NCBI GenBank assembly: GCA_022747635.1
Contig: JAKTNV010000012.1
Coordinates: forward strand, 1,315,001-1,379,000
Length of the DNA stretch: 64,000 bases
Source: Hetaerina americana
Taxonomy: Eukaryota; Arthropoda; Insecta; Odonata; Calopterygidae
Direction: 5' to 3'
The notes under the pieces: generated by a model
The model's database searches: none
The model's input: only the letters and a program-made list of their open reading frames with translations
What the model was told of the DNA's origin: nothing
Part shown: piece after piece, positions 1 to 10,245 of the stretch
Position numbering within the stretch: position 1 is the stretch's first letter
Layout of the letters: each line of letters begins with the position of its first letter
Program-made: the position numbers and the translations under genes

Positions 1-639
1 CCCTGCGACGTTATTTCGTTTATTTCTATTTAATTTGCGCTTCTCTCTCCAAAGGACGGAGGATTTACGTTTTAATAAGCTTAAAGGGAGGAGGCCGTTG
101 TTGTAAATTCCCAACTCAACAATTCTGATTCGAGAACCAGGTAAATGTTATGATAGAAATTCGACAATCATGGATACCATTCTATTCGATATCCATTCAT
201 TGAAAAGGCTCATTACGAACTCCCTGATCTAATCGTTGTAACAACTTCACGTATTCATTTTCCGTATTCATTACTTACGTATTTGTATGTCCACAGCGAA
301 AGGATTTATCCACTCATTTAGCCTGAAAGCACGAACGTCGTCCTGGGGAAGTTGCATACGGGCGTCAGGACCGAATCCATTTTATGGGAATTGCATACGG
401 GTCATGGATTGCGACTATAAGCGACGCGCCTATTTGGCGTGGAGTTAATGAAAGAGAGCGCTAAGAAATAGATGACACCACTGCCTCTTTCCCATCCGCA
501 CGCATTGTCTTTGGTTACGGCTAAAGTGTCGCGCAGAACAAGGCGACTCCCACGGCGAGGTGAAATGGTACGTCATGACATTATTTTCCCAAGAGCAGAG
601 TCGATTCGCGAGAGCATTCGAAGTCGGATGGCGGTAAAA
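1..639. other. Non-coding stretch, nothing recognised
   Basis: I see no credible gene, RNA or mobile element here. The only structure noticed is a short direct repeat of TTGCATACGGG at about 352 and 391, 39-40 bases apart, too short to interpret. Confidence 0.5.
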
Positions 640-933
640 CGTCATAACCATCGCCCGCCCCACCCCTCCCGTGCACGTCAGGGGCGGCAATGCCCCACGG
701 ACATCCCGCCGCCGGCCCTGGCCGCCCCCTATTTCCCCCGCTCCAATTTACGTGCTCCACTTCCCCATCCGTCGTCTACCGCCCCCGCCGCCGCCGTGCG
801 TGGCACCAGGAATCTCCTCCTAGCCACCCCTCCGCCCCCACTCCCCCGCCTCAGTCCCCCGCCCCCCTTCTCCCTACTGCCCCCCCCCCCCGGCCAGCTG
901 CTCACCCTCCCATCCCATCTGCACGAGGCGGCC

Positions 934-967
934 TCAGTAGCGAGTGAGTCGAAGGCGAGGCGAGTCG
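934..967 (+). promoter_or_regulatory. Possible Inr + DPE core promoter
   Basis: TCAGTAG at 934-940 resembles the arthropod initiator TCAGTY, with A+1 at 936. AGTCG at 963-967 fits the downstream promoter element RGWYV at exactly +28 to +32. No TATA box is seen upstream, which suits a DPE promoter. Both motifs are short and degenerate, so chance is possible. The GC-rich setting and a good splice donor downstream add weight. Confidence 0.3.
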
Positions 968-1157
968 TGGTGGCGAAGCAGGCGAATCGTGGTGGCGAGG
1001 CGGGCGAGAGGAAGCGGAGCTCATCCAGAGGACGGGATTCGGCGCGCCGAGTGCGCTGTCGGCGGCGCCGGCTTCCTGCAGGGCCGGACGTTCAAACAGG
1101 AGCGTGTCCCTTCGGAGCCCAGTGCTGTTCTACGCTTCGTTCTCCCAGCAGGTGAGT
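936..1157 (+). other. Possible untranslated first exon with splice donor
   Basis: From the candidate start site at 936 the sequence runs to CAG|GTGAGT at 1149-1157, a near-consensus splice donor (exon end 1151). No convincing ATG-initiated frame lies in the exon, so it would be a 5' untranslated exon of a gene whose remaining exons lie outside what I can recognise. Transcript data would be needed; the call rests on motif order only. Confidence 0.25.
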
Positions 1158-1260
1158 CGAGGAGCCGCGCACCCCTTCCGCGGGTGGCGGCGAAAGTCGC
1201 CTACCCCCCCTCCCCCGGTGTGCTCCAGTGCGAAGTTATGGGTGTGCAGCGAGGATTGCC

Positions 1261-2487
1261 CTGTGTTGTGCGAGGAAGAAGCCGTGAGAGGGGGCTGCGG
1301 ACGCTGGAGGCACTTGGGTCCAGAATTAATGAGAATGTGTCGTCTCCTCTCTTCCATTTGGCGTGCTCTCAATCGCCTTTCCTCGTAAGCCATCGAAATG
1401 AAAATTGTCACGTCGGCAAGTGGGATATTACCGCACGAGTATCTTACCTGGCTGGAGCTGCGCTTTTCAGGAAGTACGTGGCGCCCCATATCGGTGACTT
1501 GGGGCCGTTTTATGTGAGAGATAAGTACTAAATGGAGGTATACTACTCACGCTTCAATTGGATCAGGAGGATCGCGAATCAGTGAGACGCGTAAACTTGA
1601 CTGTACATTTCACTTTCATTGCTGATTTTCGATTGTCGGAAATTCCGTTAGCAATCCATCAAATGTGTTATTGAGACAGACTTGCAAAAGTATATTTGGC
1701 AGAAGTGAGTGCATCGAAGTATGCAGTAGGGAACGGCATTATACGCAAAATGATGCGGAGGGTCGAGTGACTGCCTTAGTGACGAAAGCTGCAACCATTC
1801 TTTGCGTGAAAATATGTACATAAAGAAACTCATGCATATTGCAACAATTACTATCGATGTGGCCTTGGGTGTTCGTTTTCATACGAGCGTTGTTTCTGCT
1901 CGTAGTGTTGGCGATATTCACTGCAATATAGTAAATACTCCACGGAACTCTCCAAGAGGATGAGAGAATTTGGCGTGGGTGTCGGGAATATCTCCTCCTT
2001 CAAATAATTATTCGTGATGCGATGACCAAATAATGAATTTACGTATACTATTACTCAATGGGAGTCTTTTGGGAGCCACGGTTCCAGGAAATCGCTCGAC
2101 GCCCGCAAGAATTGCTCGCTGCAATCTCCTACAGCTTCCAGGAATTAAATTGACAGCACCTACCCTTGGAGTCGTGAGCCCAGCAGGAATTCGTTGGGAT
2201 GGGGATCCTAGGCCCAGGACCATTTTACACATATTTTATTTCTCTTACATTCCATGCCACGCGTATCAGCCTTTAATAAGAGTAGTTTGAGCTGAGAATC
2301 TTATGCGCATAATTATCAGTATATTTACTTGGATTTTCAATGGCGACTAACACAAAGAAAGTTTGCTCGATCACAAATTTCCACTATAGTCGCATTGCTG
2401 TCACATGTAACATCGTTTTCGGTAAAAGTTGTGTCAGATTAACTCTTCCACTGTTTCTAATAGAAACCGCGATGAACATAGGTGACC
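1261..2487. other. Non-coding stretch, nothing recognised
   Basis: AT-rich sequence with only short, uncharacteristic open frames. I see no repeats shared with the rest of the window. Confidence 0.45.
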
Positions 2488-2550
2488 TAACACCCCTCGC
2501 CACACGCCCTTTCGGCGGCTTGCGGGGTATTATGTCGATGTACTTTCGAA
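2488..2550 (+). mobile_element. CR1-like LINE, 3' terminal fragment
   Basis: This is a copy of the GC-rich core GGCGGCTTGCGGGGTATTAT followed by a decayed ATGTAG-type tail. The same core occurs at about 17.9, 22.3, 25.1, 26.6, 34.0 and 51.3 kb. At 22.3 and 51.3 kb it lies just downstream of CR1-like reverse transcriptase C-termini, so it is read as the LINE 3' end. This copy is truncated to about 60 bp. Confidence 0.6.
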
Positions 2551-3984
2551 ACGAGCTGCTACTCCGAGTCAGAGAAGTCAGTAAGTGAAGGCAGCATTCA
2601 ACTGAGGAAGGCCTATTAAAATTGCTTTCCACAGGGCTCTCAGGCTACTATTTAATGCAGTAGGTTTGATGGCATGGAGAGATTTCGTCACACAGCGGAT
2701 GGGAATATATATTTGGGGATATTTTCTGATTTTGTCTTGATAGCCTACCTGTCTGTTCATCGAGCACATTCAATCCTTCGAGGAATCCATTGGCATTGAG
2801 AGGCCAACTTCGATGCTCCGAGTTTCTTTATGGAAACCGAGGAGCTGAGAAGCTGCCGACGGCGTGATAAAAAAGGCTGTGAAGCGACGAAAAGAAGTCA
2901 GCCGCGCCCCACGCCCCCTCCTCGCTGGTAGAGAGATCCCAATGAAGAGGCGTGGCGTCAGTTTTATTTCTCGTGCCAATTGTACTGTTGTATTGTGAGT
3001 CTTGCCCTGGAGCCGCGGTTTGATTCCACGAATGCCGAGGTCTTCGACCGTCGATGAGCGTGGTGAATCATCCACCTGACGTATCGGCAGCCCTCACTGG
3101 CATGGAGTAGTCTCATTTGCGCCGTATTGATGATGGTCTTCTTCTTTGGCACATGCTGATCCGGTATCCTAGTCTCCCCACGTGCTCCACGTGTGTGGCA
3201 TTAGCCAGCATCCAGGAGACGCTCTCGCTCGATCACCTTCGGAGGCGGTACGGATTTGTGGTTTTAAGAAGACAATCCACGATGGGGCCGTTCGGTTTGC
3301 AAGTCCGCGATGCCCTGTCGGGGTGAGCGGTTCCCTTTAATGCGGCTTTGACACCGCGGGTGGTGTGCACTGGCCCCAGTGCAACCCCGCCTCCCGCCGT
3401 GCACACATCCGGCGTTCCTACGCACGCCGCTTCGTACGTACGCCTCGTCCTTGCGTGCCCTTTGACCGCCACAAATGATAAACGTGCGGCTCGCACACCC
3501 TCCCCTACCGTGCCCACGTCCCTTCTCTCTCTAGGGCGCGGGTTCAACTCCGGGAGACCCTGGACTCCTCAGCTCGGAATTTAAGATGATAGGAACAGAG
3601 GAAACGGGAGAGGAGAGTAAAAATAATAGTCGAAGGGGAGGGAAAAGAGGGCGCGATGGAATCTTAATCTACATAATACCCTGAAATCCAACGGGTAGGT
3701 GTGAGGCAGGGGTTGCATCCACACCAGGAATGCACAGCACGCGAACAGGCAAAGTCACGGACCATGCATGAGCCTGACTACAGGAAGAAAATTAACATGC
3801 AATGAACTAGTAAACAACTATGAGTCAAGAACAATACACATTGTACCACCACCATATCTAGTCAAGTCATGCGGCAAGTGTGATACGAATAGACGTAAAC
3901 ATGTGCAAACATGCATATTCGTACACTAAAATATGTGCACACATGCATACCTACATACATGTACATATAATCTGTAATGATGTG
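2551..3984. other. Non-coding stretch, nothing firmly recognised
   Basis: Moderately GC-rich from about 2900 to 3590. A B-box-like GGTTCAACTCC at about 3541 hints at an old tRNA-derived repeat, but no matching A box or second copy was found. No credible coding sequence. Confidence 0.4.
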
Positions 3985-4117
3985 GCCAGTTAACCCCTAG
4001 TTGGTGTGAGTAACAGCTATAAATTTCTCGAATTGTTTTGGGAAAGGACAGTATCTTAAGCCTATCCGTTCTGCAGTCTAAACTCTCTGACCTCAAATGA
4101 ATTATCATGTCTTCCAT
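3985..4117 (-). pseudogene. CR1-like LINE, C-terminal fragment
   Basis: On the minus strand a short frame contains DRLKILSFPKTIREIYS. This resembles the stretch SRLKDSSFPRTIRDSNGR near the end of the CR1-like reverse transcriptase at 22.8-23.8 kb. It is a short, strongly truncated remnant. The match is read by eye over about 17 residues, so confidence is moderate. Confidence 0.4.
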
Positions 4118-5008
4118 AGTAATTTGGGTTTTTTTAAAAATGTGCTGAACGTCTTCAGAAAACTGATGGGTCTTTATTTATTTTAGAAATTCCGACTAAA
4201 AATTAATCTTCGCTTTTCGAGGGGATCTCACCGCAAATCTTTCAATAACTTCTGTCACACTCAACATAGTGGTCCGTAGTATGAGTTTCACGTTCCCTCT
4301 GACGAATTTCTCGTCAATCCCGTGACCTCCTCCCCCCGCGGGCGCCACCCCCTTTCCGGTGAGGACGCTTCCGGCCTCTCCGGGCTCGCCCCCCAATTGA
4401 GTTTAGTTTTTCATTGGTCCTGCTCGAAGTAATTAGCTTATTTTTCCTGGGACCCCGATGTAGTAAAAAAATATGACGTGCGGCGTCGTTCTGGTGCCCC
4501 AGTGAGCTGATCTCGGGGAACCCTAATTTCACGATCCCACCACCGCACTCCGTCGCCCACCTGTTTCCCTTTGGTAGCGATAACCCCTCACTCCTATTAT
4601 GCCCCCTTTGGACCCTGCCCCCACGATCGGACACCTGTTAAACGTCGTGCGCCACGCTCTGGGGTCGCAACCCTCGCGGGAACGATCTTTTGGTCTCGAG
4701 TCCCGTACCGAAACTTCCGCGTGGGCGACTGTCCATTACCGTGCGAGTGGGCGTCTCTCGTCCCACCAAGTTGCCCACCGGCGGCCCGTCGCCCGACCTA
4801 GCGGCCCGTCCTAGTGTGAGGAGGCCGCCGCTTCCACCGGAGGGATTTAGAGTTGGCGCGCTTGACGCCTGGGAGAGAGATCTATTGAGAGCGGTGGCGG
4901 TGTCTCAGAGATTTTCCCAATAATATGCACCGACGAGTCGGCCAATGTCAGTCCGTCAGTGAGCGCGGTTCCCGTACTACATATAAATAAATGAATAAAT
5001 ATTCCTTT
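4118..5008. other. Non-coding; GC-rich island at about 4310-4930
   Basis: No gene recognised. The section 4310-4930 is GC-rich with overlapping low-complexity frames on both strands, similar in character to the island at 640-1260 and possibly regulatory. Confidence 0.35.
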
Positions 5009-6009
5009 CGGTCCACTTCACCTTTTCCATCCTTTTCAACACCTACATTTCAAAAACCTCCAATCTACGTATATCCTCCTGCTTGAGTGATCACGTTTCC
5101 GCACCGTACATAACTACGCTCTTTATCAAAGTTTTGACGAGTCTTTTGTTAACGTCCTTACTCAATGTCCCTGTCATCAGCTCCCTTCTCCTTGTGAAAG
5201 ACTTTTCCTCGCCCAATTCTTTTCCTTACATCACTATTACGTTCTGATCCATAACACTTCCGAGATACGTAAACTGTTCTACCTTCTCTGGTTTCTTCTA
5301 TCCTCCTATTTTAATATTTAGCTTAGCCTTTCTCATTCACGAAAATCGCGCTACCTTTGTTCCATTGATATTGATTATCATCCCATATCTATCGCGCTGA
5401 GTTTCCAATTCACTCAGCAATTCTTGTAACCCTTGGATAACTGTAACTAGCTTGGTCATTTGCAACCCTAACTGATTTGACGAATTTCTCCCCGACTTTT
5501 TTTCCTACTTCCAATTCTGCCCATGCTTATTTAAACATTTCCTCCACATGTACGTTGTACAGCACCGGTGATAACGTGAAACCCTGCCTTGCGGTGATAA
5601 CGTACAACCCTGCCAGGTTGCGGATTAGCCTCCTGTCCCTCCAATCTATTCCTATTTCCTTCAATATGCTCATTAGCTTTTCCCAATTCACTCTATTAAA
5701 CGCTTTTTCAAAATCTATGAAACAGGCCAATACGTCCGGATTGTATTCTATATTCCTCTAGGTTAGTGATCTCATTACTGTAATGGCATCGCGCGTGCTT
5801 CTCCCCTTCCTAAATCCTAACCCGTCATCCCCTAGGTAATCATTTACCTTGTTCTCCATCCTTTTTTGGATGATCCTGAGAACCACTTTCGCTGCGTGGG
5901 AAATCAAACTTATTGTTCTGTAGTCCTCACATGATCTAGCCTTTATCCTTCTCGGAGTTGAAACTAACATTGATCTCACAAAGTCTTTCGGCGAAATTCC
6001 TTCCTCATA
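5009..6009 (-). pseudogene. RTE-like LINE reverse transcriptase, truncated at both ends
   Basis: Read on the minus strand, the sequence gives [16 protein letters not shown], then [22 protein letters not shown]-type and CFIDFEKAFNRVNWEKL segments. These are colinear with the LINE at 6481-9868. The coding frame is broken by several stops and frameshifts, and the FADD catalytic box is changed to VAND. The 5' end is lost inside the reverse transcriptase, exactly at a (CA)n(TA)n array. The 3' end stops within the segment encoding WRMEKVKWTE. It is an old, dead copy, more diverged than those at 20 and 41 kb. Confidence 0.8.
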
Positions 6010-6136
<127 letters not shown>

Positions 6137-6227
6137 GAGGGCTCGTATATATAATGGGCTGACACAATATAACACAAATAGAAAAGAATAGCCACATTTA
6201 AAAGAACACTCACACGGTAAATTGTTC

Positions 6228-6259
6228 GAGCTTTCGGCCCTCTCAGAGGCCTTCTTCAA
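6228..6259 (-). ncRNA. Candidate hammerhead ribozyme core (PLE, left arm)
   Basis: Mirror copy of the motif at 6271-6302, in the opposite arm of the palindrome. The box and stem II are the same, but the bases after GAA differ slightly (a substitution just outside the core). Confidence 0.4.
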
Positions 6260-6270
6260 GAGAGACTCTC

Positions 6271-6302
6271 TTGAAGAAGGCCTCTGAGAGGGCCGAAAGC
6301 TC
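6271..6302 (+). ncRNA. Candidate hammerhead ribozyme core (PLE, right arm)
   Basis: TTGAAGA (consensus CUGANGA), one linker base, stem II GGCC...GGCC (6279-6282 with 6291-6294), then GAA, the self-complementary AGCU and C as cleavage nucleotide (6295-6302). PLEs of animals are known to carry compact hammerhead motifs with tiny stem III. The first base of the CUGANGA box is U here, which may impair activity. Confidence 0.45.
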
Positions 6303-6411
6303 GAAAAATTTACCGTGTGAGTGTTCTTTTAAATGTGTCTATTCTTTTCTATTTGTGTTATATTGTGTCAGCCCATTATTGTGCCGCTCGTGTGGGTTTT
6401 TCCGTACAATC

Positions 6412-6412
<1 letters not shown>

Positions 6413-6480
<68 letters not shown>
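6413..6480. repeat. (TA)n microsatellite
   Basis: Pure TA run between the PLE palindrome and the 5' end of the LINE at 6481. Confidence 0.97.
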
Positions 6481-6483
<3 letters not shown>

Positions 6484-6789
6484 CCTCGGACTACAACCTT
6501 GACGTGGTGGAAGGGCTTGTACGTTCCGATGATCCCTAGAGCTGTGCTGACGGGAGTAATAATTATTGCTCCTGGTAGGGTCACCCATGCCAGATAGGTC
6601 GAAGGTTAGGAGCCAGACGAAAGGTAGTCCACGCAGCGTCTGTTCCTCAGTGAGGCGGCTGCAATGGCGTCTAACCCCAGTTGGGCGGCCAGTAAGTGAT
6701 GGTGTCACGTTAAAAACACTATTGAGGAAGGCAACGGGAAACCACCTAAATTATCATTCCCAAGATTAACATGATGGACTATACAGAGT

Positions 6790-7896
6790 TTGAGTCCTGG
6801 CAACTACGGGGCTCGGCCCAATCGACCGTGTGTCGTGCCCGGCAGCGGGGGAGGCAAGGCTTCCGCGGTCGTCATCCCACGAAACCCTTGCAAGGGAAAA
6901 CCAGCAGCAGCAGGACATAAGACGCAAGAGAAGAAGATCACGTTAGTTAGAATAGGAACGTGGAATGTTAGGACAATGATGAGGACAGGGAAATTGGAGA
7001 ATGTTAAGCGAGAGATGGAAAGGGGAAATATAGATATTTTAGGTCTATGCGAGGTGAGATGGAAAGATAGCGGGGATTACTGGAGTGATAAGTATAGAAT
7101 AATATACAGCGGCGGGGACAAGAGCCAACGAGGGGTTGCCATAGTATTAAATGAAGAGGTAGGAAGAAGCGTAGTCAACATAGAGCAGGTAACGGATAGA
7201 TTATTACTAATTGAGACAAAATCAGAACCGACGAACTTGGTTATTATTCAGGTATACATGCCACCGAGCAACCATAAGGAAGAAGAGGCCGATAGGATAT
7301 GCGATCAGTTAGAGGACATAATCGCGTGTGTTCCTGCAGGGAAACATTTGATAGTGATGGGAGATTGGAATGCGACGGTTGGCGAAGGAATAGATGGTGA
7401 CGAGGTCGGGAGCTACGTTTCAGGCACGGGGAATGACCGCGGGGAGAAAGCAGTTGAGTTCTGCAGGAGACAGGGGTTAGTCATCCCCAATACTTGGTTT
7501 AGACGCCACAAAAGACGCAGGTATACATGGAAAATGCGAGGTGACTCAGAAAGGTATCAGATAGATTATATCCTGGTTAGAGACAGATTTAGGAACAGTG
7601 TGATAAATTCGCACAGCTTCCCGGGAGCGGATGCGGACTCTGACCACAATTTAGTTGTTATGAAATGTAGAGTCCGTTTCAAAAAGATAAGGCAGGGGCG
7701 GCGAGTTAGAAAATGGAATGTAGAAGCATTAAATGGTTTGAAAAGGAAGGAATACAAACAGGCGGTAGAGGAAATCATGGAGGATGGTAAAGAGCTAAGT
7801 ACTATCGAAGAAAAATGGTGGAATATAAAGACAGGGTTGCCTAAAGCCGCAAAAGACACTATTGGAACCGTTAACTCTAATGCGAAAACTCGTTAA
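6790..7896 (+). CDS. LINE-encoded APE-type endonuclease
   Basis: Family role: an apurinic-like endonuclease nicks chromosomal DNA to start target-primed reverse transcription. Seen in the frame: GTWNVRTM (about residue 57), EVRWKDSG with the catalytic Glu, VYMPPSN, MGDWNATVG with the Asp-Asn pair, IDYILV, and SDHNLVV near residue 285 with the terminal Asp-His. All key APE motifs look intact. The start is uncertain: a stop lies just upstream in frame (6772), no ATG precedes the domain (the first in-frame ATG is 6976, inside the first motif), and an ATG in another frame sits at 6771. The original start may therefore have been lost to a frameshift. The frame ends early at 7896 because of a 16-bp duplication. 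In an intact element the reading frame would probably run on into the reverse transcriptase. Confidence 0.8.
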   Translation: MSPGNYGARPNRPCVVPGSGGGKASAVVIPRNPCKGKPAAAGHKTQEKKITLVRIGTWNVRTMMRTGKLENVKREMERGNIDILGLCEVRWKDSGDYWSDKYRIIYSGGDKSQRGVAIVLNEEVGRSVVNIEQVTDRLLLIETKSEPTNLVIIQVYMPPSNHKEEEADRICDQLEDIIACVPAGKHLIVMGDWNATVGEGIDGDEVGSYVSGTGNDRGEKAVEFCRRQGLVIPNTWFRRHKRRRYTWKMRGDSERYQIDYILVRDRFRNSVINSHSFPGADADSDHNLVVMKCRVRFKKIRQGRRVRKWNVEALNGLKRKEYKQAVEEIMEDGKELSTIEEKWWNIKTGLPKAAKDTIGTVNSNAKTR

Positions 7897-9765
7897 TGCG
7901 AAAAGGACTAGGAAACCATGGATCACGGATGAGATGATTACAAAGATGGATGAGCGGTGAAAAAGGAAGAATGTAAATACAGTGTTAGGCAAAATGAAGT
8001 ACAAAGAATTGAAAAAATTGAGGCGGGCAACAAATAAAGCAAAAGAAGCATGGTGGAAGACGCAGTGCGAGGATATGGAAAGTCTGCAGAGGAAGGGTGA
8101 AATCGGTGCGCTGTACAGCAAAGTTTAATCTTTATCGGGAAGTAAGAAAGGGAGATCAACGATAGCAGTTAGAGATAAGTCGGGTAAGGTAATAGTTGAC
8201 GCAGGGAAGATCCAAGAGAGATGGAAGGAATATATAGAAGAACTGTATAGTAAAGAGCTTAGACCAACAAAGTTAGACATAGAAGAGGAACTTGGCGCAG
8301 AGGAAGATAGCTTAGGTCCAGGCGTACTACACAATGATATAGAAAGGGCATTTAGGGAGATGAAACTAAATAAGGCCGTGGGGGTGGATAGTATTCCCGT
8401 GGAACTTTTAAAGGGCTTAGGAAAATGTGGGAAGAAGAGGCTATATGGGCTGATCCGTAGTATTTATGAGGAAGGAATCTGGCCGGAAGACTTTGTGAGA
8501 TCAGTTTTAGTTCCTATTCCGAAAAAGGTAAAGGCTACATCATGTGAGGACTACAGGACGATAAGTTTGATATCCCACGCAGCTAAAGTTTTTCTCAGGA
8601 TCGTAAACAAAAGGATGGAGAGTAGGGTAACTGATTACTTAGGGGATGATGAGTTTGGGTTTAGGAAGGGGAGAGGTACGCGTGATGCCATTGCAGTAAT
8701 GAGATTATTAATCGAGAGGAATATAGAACACAACCAGGAGGTATTTGCCTGTTTCGTAGATTTCGAAAAGGCGTTTGACAGAATGAATTCGGAAACACTA
8801 ATGAGTATATTGCAGAAAATAGGAATAGATTGGAGGGAAAGGAGGCTAATCCGCAACCTGTACATGTCTCAGACTGCTCAGGTGCGAGTGGGGAACGGGG
8901 AGTCCGGTTGGGAACAGTGTTAGGAAGAGGTGTACGGCAGGGTTGCCCATTATCACCGTTGCTGTTCAACCTGTATGCAGAGCAAATGATTAAAGTGGCA
9001 TGGGAAGAACTGGAGGTAGGAATGAAGGTGGGCGGGGAATTCGTGAAATCAGTTAGGTTTGCTGATGACCAAGCTTTAATTTGTCAGTCAGCCAAGGGGC
9101 TGCAAGCATTGCTGAGTGAATTGGAAATTCAGTGCGACAGGTTTGGGATGAGAATCAATATTAATAAAACAAAGGTTATGCGATTTTCTAGAAAGAAAAA
9201 GGCTAAGCTTAACATTAAAATAGGAGGGCAAAAACTAGAGCAGGTAGAACAGTTTACGTATCTCGGTAGTTTTTTGGACCAACACGGTCAAAGTAGTAAG
9301 GACGTAAGGAGAAGAATTGCGCTAGGCAAAGAGGCTTTCACAAGGAGGAGGGAGTTGATGACGGGGATGTTGTGTAAGGATGTTAAGAAAAGACTCGTAA
9401 AAACTTTAATTTGGACCGTAGCTATGTACGGCGCGGAAACGTGGTCATTGAAGCAGGAGGATAGACGTAGACTGGAGGCTTTTGAAATGTGGGTGTGGAG
9501 AAGAATGGAGAAGGTGAAATGGACGGAGAAGAAAACAAACGAGGAAGTACTTAGAATGGTGGGCGAAGAGAGGGGTTTGTTGGGAGCAATCCTATGGAGG
9601 CAGGAAAAGTGGCTGAAGCGGGTGTTGACCGGCAGTGGGATGTTGAAGACTGTGGTAGAGGGTAGAATGTTGGGCAAAAGAGGAAAGGGAAGGAACAGGA
9701 TAGGGATGTTGGACGGGATGAAGGGAGGAAGAAAGTACTCAGAGATGAAGAGGGACCTGATGTAG
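7895..9765 (+). pseudogene. LINE reverse transcriptase, broken
   Basis: The reading resumes after the frame break at 7895 with a basic linker ([19 protein letters not shown]). Reverse transcriptase motifs follow: [80 protein letters not shown] (catalytic FADD, about 9056-9082), and MRININKTKVM with FTYLGSFL. The C-terminal part, from MYGAETWSLKQEDR onwards, is shared with all other copies. Defects are stops at about 7959 and 8127 and a two-base gain near 8915, compared with the copy at 20.9 kb. The element cannot make a full polyprotein. Confidence 0.85.
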
Positions 9766-9868
9766 AGTAGGATGTTGTGTTTTGCTAGGGGCCAAAATTT
9801 TTAATTGGTTATTACGTCCATCCAAAAACCTACGTTAACCGGTATATTTACCTAATAATAAATAATAA

Positions 9869-9901
9869 TATATATATATATATATGTATGCACAATATAT
9901 A

Positions 9902-9976
<75 letters not shown>

Positions 9977-10030
9977 ATATATATATATATATGTCTGTAT
10001 GTATGTGTATATATGTATATATATACACTC
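9869..10030. repeat. (TA)n microsatellite with TG/CA patches
   Basis: Directly follows the TAA tail of the LINE and consists mainly of TA with a few TATG and CACA interruptions. Confidence 0.95.
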
Positions 10031-10054
10031 ACACACACAAGGTAAATGGATAGG

Positions 10055-10245
10055 GACATATACATGTATACCGGGGTCCCGGTCAAAATATATTTACCCT
10101 CTTGAATTGCCTGATTCCGCCTCTCCCAACTCTCCTGTGTTTTGTCCGTTGTATACTATATGTTCCTATTTCCTTTTACCTTATTCCTTATGAATGAATA
10201 TTTGTTCGCCATATGGTATTCGTGTTTAAATGTGTGAGTTTATGT
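10055..10245 (+). mobile_element. SINE family C copy (tRNA-derived)
   Basis: The sequence from GGGGTCCCGGTCAAAAT to about 10240 is homologous to the reverse complement of 42856-43052. Shared blocks are TGATTCCGCCT, GTTCCTATTTCCTTTTACCT, GAATATTTGTTCGCC and the CGTGTTTAAATGTG end. The better copy at 43 kb starts with a B-box-like GTTCGAGTCCC, which indicates a tRNA origin. The head is mostly lost here. It abuts the (TA)n array on its left. Confidence 0.6.

Larger units (their letters stand above)
640..1260. other. GC-rich, CpG-rich island
   Basis: The composition changes sharply to C- and CpG-rich sequence, unlike the AT-rich flanks. Long open frames run through it on both strands, but they are proline/arginine/serine-rich and overlap each other, as expected from composition alone. 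It is more likely a promoter island than a coding block. The possible promoter and exon inside it are listed separately. Confidence 0.45.
6151..6379. mobile_element. Head-to-head palindrome of two PLE 3' ends
   Basis: The arms 6151-6264 and 6266-6379 are near-perfect reverse complements around one central base (6265). The right arm and its continuation to about 6412 match the 3' tails of other PLEs in the window: a hammerhead-like motif, then GTGTGAGTGTTCTTTTAAAT, a TTTGTGTTATATTGTG segment and CCCATTATTGTGCCG. The outer sides meet (TA)n arrays. No coding sequence is retained, so this is an inverted dimer truncated to the last 114 bp or so. Confidence 0.75.
6481..9868 (+). mobile_element. RTE-like non-LTR retrotransposon, near full length, defective
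   Basis: This is the longest LINE copy in the window. It begins next to (TA)n with a non-coding leader (about 6481-6770). It then carries an apurinic-type endonuclease (6790-7896), a reverse transcriptase with a C-terminal region (7895-9765), and a 3' UTR that ends in a CCTAATAATAA-type tail merging with (TA)n at about 9869. The domain order EN-RT without an LTR, the endonuclease type often annotated as craniofacial development protein 2-like, and the simple TAA tail suggest the RTE group. Another APE-type clade is possible. Lesions: a 16-bp tandem duplication at 7879-7904 that shifts the frame, an in-frame stop near 7959, another near 8127, and a two-base insertion near 8915. Confidence 0.85.

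Noticed and set aside
472..1531. Long Arg/Pro-rich open frames as genes
   Set aside because: They overlap in several frames and on both strands, lack known domains, and follow the GC content of the island.
3530..3575. tRNA-derived SINE with B box GGTTCAACTCC
   Set aside because: A single B-box-like word with no A box, no tail and no second copy.
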